Source: Nitrospiraceae bacterium (GTDB lineage Bacteria > Nitrospirota > Nitrospiria > Nitrospirales > UBA8639). From it: 8,264 nucleotides of DNA. A model generated the notes under the pieces. It had not been told where the DNA came from, made no database searches, and was given only the letters and a program-made list of their open reading frames with translations. The position numbers and the translations under genes are program-made. The stretch lies in NCBI GenBank assembly GCA_003523945.1, contig DOFS01000359.1:1-8264 (forward strand), written 5' to 3'. Shown piece by piece: positions 1 to 5,823 of the stretch. Each line of letters opens with the position of its first letter. Position 1 is the stretch's first letter.

Positions 1-17
1 CGCAAAGGGAGGACGTG

Positions 18-344
18 ATGACAATCTTGCGTCGGGCACAAATTGGGAAGGCCGGGGGTATTGATACGACCGTCAAATCGGCGAAAGGCATATGGAAAGC
101 GTTCGCGCCCACATGGGCCATGGTCATGGGGGTCAAAGATGGCCAAACCTCAGAAACTCAGTACACAGATCAGTACCAGACGATTTTGGCGAATGTGAAG
201 GCTGAGGTTTGGGATGCATTAGCGCAACAAGAGCAGGCGACGTTGTTGTGCTACTGTCGCGATGGGTGGTTCTGTCATACGCATTTGATCATTGATTTTG
301 CTGTGAAGCAGTGGCCAGAACGCTTTTGTGATGGGCGCGGGTGA
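18..344 (+). CDS. DUF488-like small protein with Cys-rich core
   Basis: This gene encodes a 108-residue protein. The ATG at 18 is preferred because the GGGAGG at 7-12 sits 5 nt before it; the GTG at 15 would be too close. The N-terminal half contains FAPTWAMVMGVKDG followed by a Tyr/Gln-rich helix. The C-terminal third carries LLCYCRDGWFCHTHLI. The CYC...FCH pattern resembles the conserved core of DUF488-family proteins, often found in phages and mobile elements, which have no firmly established biochemical role. The clustered Cys and His residues could bind metal or form a redox or catalytic site; that is inference. No signal peptide or membrane segment is visible. It lies about 100 bp upstream of the SLOG gene on the same strand, so the two could be co-transcribed. 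The family assignment rests on motif recall only. Confidence 0.6.
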   Translation: MTILRRAQIGKAGGIDTTVKSAKGIWKAFAPTWAMVMGVKDGQTSETQYTDQYQTILANVKAEVWDALAQQEQATLLCYCRDGWFCHTHLIIDFAVKQWPERFCDGRG

Positions 345-432
345 TGTTGGCCAAGACCGCATGACACTTGGGCGCAGGAGCACCAGGTTCTTTTCTTTCT
401 GTTGCCCTAAAAGGATCTAGCTGTCTCCAACC

Positions 433-440
433 AAGGAGGA
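433..440 (+). promoter_or_regulatory. Strong Shine-Dalgarno site of the SLOG gene
   Basis: AAGGAGGA lies just upstream of tandem ATG codons at 443 and 446. The AGGAGG core ends 6 nt before the ATG at 446 and only 3 nt before the ATG at 443. This favours 446 as the start and argues against the far upstream start at 368, which lacks such a site. Confidence 0.75.
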
Positions 441-445
441 CCATG

Positions 446-808
446 ATGTGGTATCTCGTCTCTGGCAGTCGCGACTTTCCCGATGAGTCCCTCGTCCGGG
501 AGACGATACGCAGAGTTGTTCAATCGCCTGACACACTCCTGCATGGAGGCGCCCGAGGTGTCGATACCTGGTGTGCAGAAGAGGCGAAACAGTGTGGAGC
601 CACCGTGCTTCATCGTCCTGCACGGTGGGAGACCTATGGCAGATCAGCAGACATGCGACGAAATACTGACATGCTCAAGGAAGTCGTTGAACAGGCTGAT
701 CCCTATCACGTCTTCCTGTTCTGGGATGGTCAGTCTCGCGGCACGGCTCATATGCTCTTGATGGTCAGGAAACGTAAGCTTCCTCATACCCTTATTCTCC
801 CCGAATAA
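446..808 (+). CDS. YspA-type SLOG family protein (DUF2493)
   Basis: This gene encodes a 120-residue single-domain protein. Visible hallmarks are GSRDF at residues 7-11 (first beta strand and nucleotide-binding loop), HGGARGVD at 33-40 (the glycine-rich SLOG signature), an RN pair at 72-73, and WDGQSRGT at 93-100 near the C-terminus. This order matches the DUF2493/YspA branch of the SLOG superfamily, a Rossmann-like fold related to DprA and to lysine-decarboxylase-like (LOG) proteins. SLOG proteins bind nucleotides or nucleotide-derived ligands and some act as sensors in stress or defence systems; the ligand here is unknown. The start is set by the strong ribosome site at 433-440, and the length is normal for the family. 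It converges on the ExoVII-like operon, whose terminator tail overlaps this gene's stop codon. Confidence 0.8.
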   Translation: MWYLVSGSRDFPDESLVRETIRRVVQSPDTLLHGGARGVDTWCAEEAKQCGATVLHRPARWETYGRSADMRRNTDMLKEVVEQADPYHVFLFWDGQSRGTAHMLLMVRKRKLPHTLILPE

Positions 809-833
809 AAAAGAAGAGGCCCGCTTTGCGGGC
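807..833 (-). terminator. Rho-independent terminator of the ExoVII-like operon
   Basis: A perfect 6-bp stem, GCCCGC at 819-824 and GCGGGC at 828-833, closes a 3-nt loop. Read leftward, the stem is followed by CTCTTCTTTTTT, a good T-tract, so it terminates the leftward genes ending at 853. Read rightward there is no T-tract, so it is a poor terminator for the SLOG gene. Confidence 0.75.
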
Positions 834-852
834 AAGGCTTAGAAGTATGTGA

Positions 853-1869
853 TCACGGAAAGCCCTGGGAGAGGTATGCGATCGCGAGCAAGACCGCACC
901 GAACAGAATAGCTAGTGCGACTGTGTGCCGACGGGCTCGACGGAGTTCTTTCTGCAGTTGCTTATGTTGACCTGTCAGTTCCAGAAGCTGCTGATGGGCT
1001 TTCCGCTCCTTGGCGTCGATAGTCTCCTGGTGTCGACGACGTGCACGGGCTAGTCCATCCCGTAACCACAGACCGCAGTCCCGCGGGGTGGCAAACGATT
1101 TGTCGGCAAGTTGATCGAGAATAAGATGATCCCGTGTGTGGCCAATAGCGGTCACGATGGGAATCGGTCGCTGTGTGACCAGTTGAAGAAGTTCGTCGTT
1201 ATCGAGATTCACGACAGCGTCGCCACCTCCCCGAGTCACGATGATCAGTTCAGGCGTTGGTTGTTTCTGCCATGCGTGCTGAAGCACCTGACCAACGGCT
1301 TGTGGATCTGACACTCTTACAGGGGCTCGCTGTAAGCGAATGAAATCTCGATACTCTGCCAGGGGTGCGATCACATCTGTCCAAGCTTCACCAACATCTG
1401 ATGTCACGATAAGGACCAATGGCTGGTGAGCGACGAACACACTTTCGACGTCTCGTTTGGGCTGCCGAATGGCGGCCTGCCATTTGGTGAGCCGCTCATC
1501 CGGGGTGATTCTCCGCCGGCCTTTCTCTCGCAATACACTAAGGACCTCAAGCTGTGGGACGAGTCGATTCTGCATCCAGCCCGCGATGCCTAACAGCACC
1601 AGCAATTGGACTTCTCGATTCCATGGAAGATCGATCGTGGATTGCGCTCTGGCCTCCAGACTCATCCCACTCTCTTCGATGGTAAAATATTGCCACGCGC
1701 CACTGGGTTTCTCTCGAAAATTTTTCTGCACGACGATGCCTCGGATTGTGACAGGGAGCATGTGGTTCTCACGCTGAAGAAATGACTCCATGCCCCGTTG
1801 ATACAGCACGAGGACGCCTTTCAGCCCAAGAACATGACACCCGTTTTCTGAATGTGTTGATTCAGTCAT
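853..1869 (-). CDS. Exonuclease VII large-subunit-like protein with C-terminal membrane anchor
   Basis: This gene encodes a 338-residue XseA homologue. Residues about 38-112 resemble the N-terminal OB-fold, which binds single-stranded DNA. Residues about 145-265 are the catalytic core, with VTSDVGEAWTDVI, TRGGG (212-216), AIGHTRDH (241-248) and FATP (259-262). Residues D165, R213, H244 and D247 align by motif with the four residues known to be essential in E. coli XseA, so activity is plausible. ExoVII normally degrades single-stranded DNA from both ends with many XseB subunits. The usual protein is about 450 residues with a long coiled-coil C-terminus. Here only a short charged coiled-coil-like stretch (about 270-314) follows, then a hydrophobic segment (about 316-334) after an Arg-rich patch, predicting a tail-anchored protein facing the cytoplasm. 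Its ATG overlaps the upstream gene's stop by 4 nt, so translation is probably coupled. No XseB-like gene is visible. Confidence 0.8.
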   Translation of the reverse strand: MTESTHSENGCHVLGLKGVLVLYQRGMESFLQRENHMLPVTIRGIVVQKNFREKPSGAWQYFTIEESGMSLEARAQSTIDLPWNREVQLLVLLGIAGWMQNRLVPQLEVLSVLREKGRRRITPDERLTKWQAAIRQPKRDVESVFVAHQPLVLIVTSDVGEAWTDVIAPLAEYRDFIRLQRAPVRVSDPQAVGQVLQHAWQKQPTPELIIVTRGGGDAVVNLDNDELLQLVTQRPIPIVTAIGHTRDHLILDQLADKSFATPRDCGLWLRDGLARARRRHQETIDAKERKAHQQLLELTGQHKQLQKELRRARRHTVALAILFGAVLLAIAYLSQGFP

Positions 1870-2225
1870 GCTTCACTGTCCCCATCGTCCACGTCATCCT
1901 GACGCTGCCTTCGCATCCGGAGACGATTCTTGACCTTTTGCGCTCGCTTGATAAGAAGTGGCCTCATGGAGTTCGGTATGCGCTGATAATACCGGATGTG
2001 CTCAGCCATCCTCCGTGGGGTCCATTCAGGATGACGCCGGAAGACTTCTTCAATTCGCATCTCTAACGATTCCCACCGATACTGATCCTCAATATACTGG
2101 CTGAGGTGCTCATAACACCGCGGGAGAAGATCCGGTGCCTCATCTTTGATCTTATTCATGAGCACTCCGAATTCATCCCAGAAGGCCTCAGCGATTCCGG
2201 ACATGTCTTGAGTTTCGCTGTTCAT
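1866..2225 (-). CDS. Hypothetical helical protein coupled to the ExoVII-like gene
   Basis: I do not recognise this 119-residue protein. It looks almost wholly alpha-helical. Residues 10-62 are acidic and amphipathic (AFWDEFGVLMNKIKDE, then CYEHLSQYIEDQYRWESLEMRIEEVF). Residues 70-108 are strongly basic (RRMAEHIRYYQRIP, then KRAQKVKNRLRMRRQRQ), and the last 10 residues are acidic. The basic helix could contact nucleic acid. It is the first gene of a leftward two-gene operon and its TGA overlaps the ATG of the XseA-like gene (ATGA at 1866-1869), a typical sign of partner proteins made together. It could stand in for XseB, but it is longer than XseB and I see no sequence likeness. No strong Shine-Dalgarno site precedes the ATG at 2225, and an alternative ATG eight codons in is equally unsupported. 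Confidence 0.6.
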   Translation of the reverse strand: MNSETQDMSGIAEAFWDEFGVLMNKIKDEAPDLLPRCYEHLSQYIEDQYRWESLEMRIEEVFRRHPEWTPRRMAEHIRYYQRIPNSMRPLLIKRAQKVKNRLRMRRQRQDDVDDGDSEA

Positions 2226-2309
2226 GTTTGATCATCTTTGTTTGCCGTACATGGAAACGCCGGTGGCTATCTGATTTTCTCTTATCCCAGTATTACGCTC
2301 TCTCAAAGT

Positions 2310-2358
2310 CTGTGCAGAGTGAGGGACATATATCCTATATATTGTTATGTCCGCACAG
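2310..2358. promoter_or_regulatory. Nested dyad, operator-like, between divergent operons
   Basis: Two nested inverted repeats share one centre region. The inner arms GGACATA (2324-2330) and TATGTCC (2346-2352) are a perfect 7-bp pair around an AT-rich 15-bp spacer. The outer arms CTGTGC (2310-2315) and GCACAG (2353-2358) are a perfect 6-bp pair. The right arms are contiguous while the left arms are separated by 8 bp. The AT-rich spacer could contain a -10 element for either direction. The dyad lies about 85 bp upstream of the leftward operon and about 195 bp upstream of parM, so it may be an operator for the leftward operon or part of the partition region. Confidence 0.5.
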
Positions 2359-2379
2359 ATTCGCACAAAACTGCGCACA
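2352..2379. repeat. Three CGCACA direct repeats
   Basis: The hexamer CGCACA occurs at 2352-2357, 2362-2367 and 2374-2379, with start-to-start spacings of 10 and 12 bp. That is about one helical turn, which suits repeated protein contacts on one DNA face. The first copy overlaps the right arm of the nested dyad. It could be a second, more degenerate cluster of partition or replication-protein sites. The motif is short, so chance cannot be excluded. Confidence 0.4.
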
Positions 2380-2421
2380 CAACACACAGGGTTCTTACGT
2401 AAATTTCATCCATTTTGCCCT

Positions 2422-2481
2422 CCCAATTCGCCCCCCAATTGACCCCCCAATTAGTCACCCAATTCGCCCGCCAACTTTGAG
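2422..2481. repeat. Five 12-bp tandem repeats, probable parC centromere (iterons)
   Basis: Five units start at exactly 2422, 2434, 2446, 2458 and 2470. The first four begin with an invariant CCCAATT, and three of them follow CCCAATTNGNCC closely; the fifth is degenerate (GCCAACT). The exact 12-bp period places each unit slightly over one helical turn apart. In ParMRC systems such as those of R1 and pSK41, a tandem array of short direct repeats (parC) just upstream of parM is bound by ParR and acts as both centromere and autoregulatory operator. Position, repeat count and neighbouring genes all match this arrangement. A replication-origin iteron array is the alternative, but no replication initiator gene is in the window. 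Confidence 0.75.
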
Positions 2482-2501
2482 CCTTCTCCCGTAGTACTCC
2501 A

Positions 2502-2529
2502 GTAAGCAAATGCTTTCACCGTTGTTTAC
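2502..2529. promoter_or_regulatory. Inverted repeat before parM
   Basis: GTAAGCAA (2502-2509) and TTGTTTAC (2522-2529) pair at 7 of 8 positions around a 12-bp spacer. It lies between the 12-bp repeat array and the parM ribosome site. It could be an operator, or an RNA hairpin in the parM leader. No convincing -35/-10 pair for parM is visible near it. Confidence 0.35.
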
Positions 2530-2555
2530 TTTTACGTCCAATAAGGAGTCTCATG

Positions 2556-3593
2556 ATGAACCCCAATACTCAGGCAACACTCTCAAACTCAAAACATCAA
2601 ACCAACAAGACGAAGAAATCTTCCCCTCCCATACCTCTCGCGTTGGTAGGACTTGATGTCGGCTACGGCTATGTCAAGATCGCTTTGGAAGACCGCATTG
2701 TGACCTACCCATCAGTCGTCTCGCCGATCGAGCCCACCTCGATTTCCTTAACGTTAGGAGATCAAAGCAATGTCATTGACCTTGAGGGGCAACAGTACCA
2801 AGTCGGAGAGGATGCCGTGACAGCCGCCTTCCGGTTTCAAGAGCAGTACGATTCCTGGTGGGTCTCACCCGCCTACAAAGCCCTAGTGGCCTTTGCGTCT
2901 CGACACATTCCTCCCGGCTCATACCTCGTAACAGGACTTCCTCTACACATATACACTGTCACGAAAGCGCAATCGCAGGTTCAAACCTTAGTAAGATCGA
3001 TCCTCCGAGCAAAACGTGTCGACGTGCTCTCGCAAGGCATCGGCGCCTATTGCTATGTGTTGAAGCAATATCCTGATTTACACGGATGCCGAATCGCCCT
3101 CGTGGATATTGGCATGCGGACCACCGAACTGATTGGTATGTCCGGAGCCCAATTTCTTCCTCGGTTGTCGGGCGGCCTCGTGGTGGGCATTGGAACGCTG
3201 TTACAGAAGGCGGCCAAGACCGTCAGCCAAAAACTTGGTCGCACGATCGACCCCTACGAGATCGATTGGGCGCTTCGACAGGTCAAGCCGCTCCATGTCC
3301 GAGGGACGACCTTGAATCACGATGATGTGAACGAGATCCTTCGATCCGACTTCAAAGACTTTGTGGCTCGGATTCAGCAGGAGATGACGCGCCTGTGGGA
3401 TAACCGTGCGTCAGGCTTCGACGAGATCGTCTTTTGTGGGGGTGGTAGTGCCGTGCTGAAAGACGCCTTCAAGGCCCTCTACTCCAATGCCTTGTTTTTG
3501 GAAAACGCGACCTTCGCCAACGTCAAGGGATACCTACAATACGCACAATGGCAGCAACACGACACATCCACCGAACCATCCATGAAAGCGTAG
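2556..3593 (+). CDS. parM: ParM/StbA-like actin-type plasmid segregation ATPase
   Basis: This protein is about 345 residues in the actin/Hsp70-fold ParM/StbA family, of normal length. Counting from the first ATG at 2553, the phosphate-1 motif is GLDVGYGYVK (33-42, with D35), the phosphate-2 motif is VDIGMRTTEL (184-193, with D185), and FCGGGSA (294-300) is the adenosine-binding loop. QGIGAY at 161-166 matches the connecting helix region, and the end FANVKGYLQY is typical of the family. ParM forms ATP-driven filaments in the cytoplasm that push apart sister plasmids bound through ParR on parC. AAGGAG at 2543-2548 serves ATGs at 2553 and 2556; spacing favours 2556. A Lys/Ser/Thr-rich tail of about 28 residues precedes the fold and is unusual. 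The ParR-like gene follows 5 nt after the stop, and the tandem repeats lie 70 bp upstream. Confidence 0.88.
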   Translation: MNPNTQATLSNSKHQTNKTKKSSPPIPLALVGLDVGYGYVKIALEDRIVTYPSVVSPIEPTSISLTLGDQSNVIDLEGQQYQVGEDAVTAAFRFQEQYDSWWVSPAYKALVAFASRHIPPGSYLVTGLPLHIYTVTKAQSQVQTLVRSILRAKRVDVLSQGIGAYCYVLKQYPDLHGCRIALVDIGMRTTELIGMSGAQFLPRLSGGLVVGIGTLLQKAAKTVSQKLGRTIDPYEIDWALRQVKPLHVRGTTLNHDDVNEILRSDFKDFVARIQQEMTRLWDNRASGFDEIVFCGGGSAVLKDAFKALYSNALFLENATFANVKGYLQYAQWQQHDTSTEPSMKA

Positions 3594-3598
3594 CCGCT

Positions 3599-3934
3599 AT
3601 GAAACCTCGTTTGTACCTTTATCTCTCGAAATACAACTCAGCCGATTGCCAGCTCCACGATTTAATTACCGGTATCCCAGCACGGCGACGAAATAACGTG
3701 CTAAAAGAAATTCTCCTCGAGGCCTTAGTCGCTCGAATGAAACGCAGTAAGTCGGAGAAACCTTCAATGTCATCTTCACAGGCTCCTTTCCGACAGGATC
3801 CTCTCGAACTCGACGTACCACAAGCGTCGTCTCCTCACACTGAGTCCCTAGAGAGGCCTCACCCGCCGAATCCTCTCGACAATCTTCAACGCGCATTGGA
3901 CACTATTCCACTGAAACCGAAGGGACGGCGCTAG
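3599..3934 (+). CDS. parR: ParR-like ribbon-helix-helix centromere-binding protein
   Basis: This gene encodes a 111-residue protein. Residues 2-10 (KPRLYLYLS) form a likely beta strand and residues 29-45 (ARRRNNVLKEILLEALV) a likely second helix. With the intervening HDLITGIP turn this suggests a ribbon-helix-helix DNA-binding domain, as in ParR. Residues about 48-111 are Pro/Ser/Lys-rich, probably disordered, and end in a basic KPKGRR. In ParMRC systems ParR dimers bind the parC repeats through the ribbon, and the flexible C-terminus contacts the ParM filament tip. The ATG at 3599 is preferred over 3548 because it follows the parM stop by 5 nt and opens directly on the strand; the upstream start would overlap parM by 46 nt. 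There is no good Shine-Dalgarno site, suggesting coupling to parM translation. The call depends strongly on gene context. Confidence 0.72.
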   Translation: MKPRLYLYLSKYNSADCQLHDLITGIPARRRNNVLKEILLEALVARMKRSKSEKPSMSSSQAPFRQDPLELDVPQASSPHTESLERPHPPNPLDNLQRALDTIPLKPKGRR

Positions 3935-3970
3935 GCTTCAGGAACCCCAGGAAACTCTTATAACCGGGCG

Positions 3971-4642
3971 CTACTCCAGAGGCACAATGCAATTTGGTCC
4001 GTCATAGCGCGCATTGTTGACGACTAAACTAACGGCATAGCATGTGAGATTGTTTGAGGAATATGGGATGAGCAGTTGCTCCAGCTGAGTTGTGTTCTCA
4101 TAGGTTGGATCTAACCATGCGTCATAGTCCTTTGAACTGAGAATCACCGGCATACGGTGATGGATCGGTTCAGCGATCAGATTAGCGTTGGTTGTAATGA
4201 TCGTACAGGAATCGATCGATTCTTCTTTCGCCTTTCCTTCCCAGTGATCCCAAAGACCTGCAAAGAAAAACGGTTCGTCATCGGAGAGATGAAAGAAGTA
4301 AGGTTGTTTGGGGCTTTTGTCGTGTTTTTGCCATTCGAACCAGCCGTCTGTTGGAATGAGGCACCGTCTTTTTTTAAACGGCCCGCGATAGGCTGGTTTG
4401 GTTCTAACCGTCTCTTCACGCGCATTAATCATACTGTAACTCGACTTCGTTTCTTTGGCCCAGGCTGGAATCAACCCCCACTGCATGGTTAGGTCTTCAA
4501 GCTGGCCTTTGGAACTCACGCGGAACACCGGAACTTGCTGACTTGGTGCGATGTTGAAACGAGGTTTAATCTTCGATCGAATCATCGTCTTTCGAGCCGT
4601 GAGTTCGATTTCTGATTTTCTTAAAGTATAGCGACCACACAT
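3971..4642 (-). CDS. SOS response-associated peptidase (SRAP, YedK/HMCES family)
   Basis: This gene encodes a 223-residue protein, full length for the SRAP family. It begins MCGRY, so Met removal leaves Cys2 as the N-terminal nucleophile that forms a thiazolidine DNA-protein crosslink at abasic sites in single-stranded DNA. Other expected active-site residues are present: N73 in MINAREE, E103 in DGWFEW (99-104), and H161 in IHHRMPVIL. WGLIPAWA (55-62) and RRCLIPTDGW (92-101) are further hallmarks. The role is to shield abasic sites at stalled forks. It lies divergent to lexA-polymerase, an arrangement that fits SOS control, and converges on parR with a 36-bp gap. No Shine-Dalgarno site stands at the usual distance. 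A GATAAT element ends 7 nt before the ATG, so the transcript may be leaderless. Confidence 0.92.
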   Translation of the reverse strand: MCGRYTLRKSEIELTARKTMIRSKIKPRFNIAPSQQVPVFRVSSKGQLEDLTMQWGLIPAWAKETKSSYSMINAREETVRTKPAYRGPFKKRRCLIPTDGWFEWQKHDKSPKQPYFFHLSDDEPFFFAGLWDHWEGKAKEESIDSCTIITTNANLIAEPIHHRMPVILSSKDYDAWLDPTYENTTQLEQLLIPYSSNNLTCYAVSLVVNNARYDGPNCIVPLE

Positions 4643-4660
4643 GTAGGAAATTATCCTGAA
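4643..4660 (-). promoter_or_regulatory. Candidate -10 element giving a leaderless SRAP mRNA
   Basis: Read leftward, GATAAT (one mismatch to TATAAT) is followed by TTCCTAC and then the SRAP ATG at 4642. Transcription would start at or within 1-2 nt of the start codon. The expected -35 position falls at the edge of the GTTACATT dyad arm and has no good TTGACA match, which could mean an activator is needed or the promoter is weak. Confidence 0.4.
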
Positions 4661-4669
4661 CCGGCATCT

Positions 4670-4700
4670 AATGTAACGGAACGGTGTATTCGGTTACATT
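4670..4700. promoter_or_regulatory. AATGTAAC/GTTACATT dyad upstream of SRAP
   Basis: A perfect 8-bp inverted repeat has arms at 4670-4677 and 4693-4700 with a 15-bp spacer. Inside, GAA (4679-4681) and TTC (4689-4691) also pair. It lies 28-58 bp before the SRAP start, where a repressor would block transcription. The same arms recur at 5989-6022 upstream of lexA, pointing to a shared regulator, possibly the LexA-like protein. Confidence 0.5.
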
Positions 4701-4717
4701 CTTTGCTCTAAAGTTGC

Positions 4718-4782
4718 CATAAGCGGCCGAGCGAAGCGAGGTCCATCGTCCTAAGGGTGCGATGCTTCATGGCCTTGTTATG
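4718..4782 (-). repeat. attC-like imperfect hairpin at the 3' end of the DUF5677 gene
   Basis: Nested pairing segments in order are CATAA (4718-4722) with TTATG (4778-4782), GGCC (4725-4728) with GGCC (4771-4774), GAAGC (4733-4737) with GCTTC (4764-4768), and ATCG (4745-4748) with CGAT (4760-4763), closed by an 11-nt loop. A 7-nt bulge lies on one side. Size (about 65 bp), bulges and the gene's TAA stop falling inside the outer arm resemble integron attC sites. The end in gene orientation reads CTTATG where GTTATG is expected, so a key core triplet is altered and the site may be inactive. A plain terminator is less likely because no T-tract follows. Confidence 0.4.
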
Positions 4783-5806
4783 AATTTTCTCGACCTACGT
4801 TCAGGAAGGTCTCACCCACTTCATTTTCGTAATCAACCATTATTTTCATTAAAATTATATGGTCCAAAGTAGGCTTTAGCATCAATAGCGTTGACGTGAC
4901 CTGACTGAGACTAATGGCTGTGGCATGAGCCGGATCTGTCATGCCCGAATTACTTTGTCCAACAAGCAAGACATCCTCTTTCGTCTCGCATAAACCTAGC
5001 CTGTTCCTCATTCCTTTTGAACCAGCATGTATATTCTGGCTCGCCCATGTGTAGTACGGCCGCATGTGATCTAGGGTTACGTCCTTTTCGAGAGCTGCGA
5101 AACCAACACGATTGTGATTTGGGAAAATATAGGATGCCCAGCCGTAGTGGCCTGAAAATCTTTTCCCATATTTTTCTATGAGTACATCATATTGTTCCTT
5201 ACACTCATCAATTTCTTTTTGAGTAGGCGCCTTTTCCTGCAAACGTTCTTCGTATTTTTGGTGCTCAATCATACCGTTATATGAATCAACAACATCATGG
5301 AAATAGAATCTCTCGGCACATTCTTGACCATGTTTTGCTATGAACATTCCTGTAACATTTACTTCGTGAAGTGCCCGCCATCGCGCATGGGCTGCATCAG
5401 CATAGCCTGACTTCAAAAGGCACAATATCTCTTGAGATATATGGCATGCTCTACTATGGTGCCTAACAACAAGATCGAAAACTAGGTCGTTATTTTCAAC
5501 AGCCTTAGACCTGTATGAGTTGTTAAACTCTTCGCCAACCTCAGTACAAACCACGATATGAGTTTCTAGAATATCGAAAGCCTCGGCCCACTTCTTTATA
5601 TTCTCTTGCTCGAATTCCTTCGACAACTTGCGTCTTTCAGCAAGCATTTCTTGTGCTGAATTCATCAGGGAGTCTTTAATGAGCTTTACGGCTTCGGGTG
5701 TCACATCAGAAATAATTCCTTCTATATCCAGCTCATCGGCTTTTTCAGAATACCCCTCTAGCTTTTCTACCAACATCTTCCTAAACTCTTTGTCCAGAAT
5801 TTCCAT
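4778..5806 (-). CDS. DUF5677-family protein, putative integron-cassette gene
   Basis: This gene encodes a 342-residue, mostly alpha-helical protein. Residues about 1-75 are charged and helical. The region about 112-180 contains RHHSRACHISQEILCLLKSGYADAAHARWRALHE (written here only as RHHSRA at 115-120, SGYADAA at 133-139 and ARWRALHE at 141-148), a pattern I associate with DUF5677. SQNIHAGSKGM at 256-266 is a second conserved-looking block. The biochemical function is unknown. No signal peptide or membrane segment is visible. The ATG at 5806 is well supported by GAGGA at 5813-5817, 6 nt upstream. Base composition is visibly more AT-rich than the flanking SRAP and polymerase genes, suggesting separate acquisition. 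The gene is tightly framed by two attC-like hairpins, with 20 bp before the start and the stop inside the second, as in promoterless integron cassettes. Confidence 0.65.
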   Translation of the reverse strand: MEILDKEFRKMLVEKLEGYSEKADELDIEGIISDVTPEAVKLIKDSLMNSAQEMLAERRKLSKEFEQENIKKWAEAFDILETHIVVCTEVGEEFNNSYRSKAVENNDLVFDLVVRHHSRACHISQEILCLLKSGYADAAHARWRALHEVNVTGMFIAKHGQECAERFYFHDVVDSYNGMIEHQKYEERLQEKAPTQKEIDECKEQYDVLIEKYGKRFSGHYGWASYIFPNHNRVGFAALEKDVTLDHMRPYYTWASQNIHAGSKGMRNRLGLCETKEDVLLVGQSNSGMTDPAHATAISLSQVTSTLLMLKPTLDHIILMKIMVDYENEVGETFLNVGRENS

Positions 5807-5823
5807 GGAACATCCTCAGGTAA

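Noticed and set aside
368..445. Upstream extension of the SLOG gene (start at 368)
   Set aside because: It lacks a ribosome site and adds 26 residues with no family likeness, while AAGGAGGA at 433-440 directly serves the ATG at 446.
1457..2066. Rightward open frames at 1457-1777 and 1782-2066
   Set aside because: They are shadows opposite the ExoVII-like operon, which has recognisable catalytic motifs and coupled genes.
2422..2481. CRISPR array
   Set aside because: Units are 12 bp and contiguous with no unique spacers, and no cas gene is present.
2228..2494. Open frame through the 2226-2552 intergenic region
   Set aside because: Its translation is low-complexity and Pro-rich at the end because it reads across the 12-bp repeats; there is no ribosome site, and the region is better explained as regulatory/centromere DNA.
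3548..3598. Earlier start for the ParR-like gene at 3548
   Set aside because: It would overlap parM by 46 nt and add 17 residues before the expected N-terminal strand; 3599 sits 5 nt after the parM stop.
3935..3970. Terminator between convergent parR and SRAP genes
   Set aside because: No stable stem with a T-tract can be formed in the 36-bp gap.
4718..4782. Simple transcription terminator for the DUF5677 gene
   Set aside because: The hairpin is long, bulged and has no T-tract after it, and the gene's stop lies inside its first arm; an attC-like site fits better.
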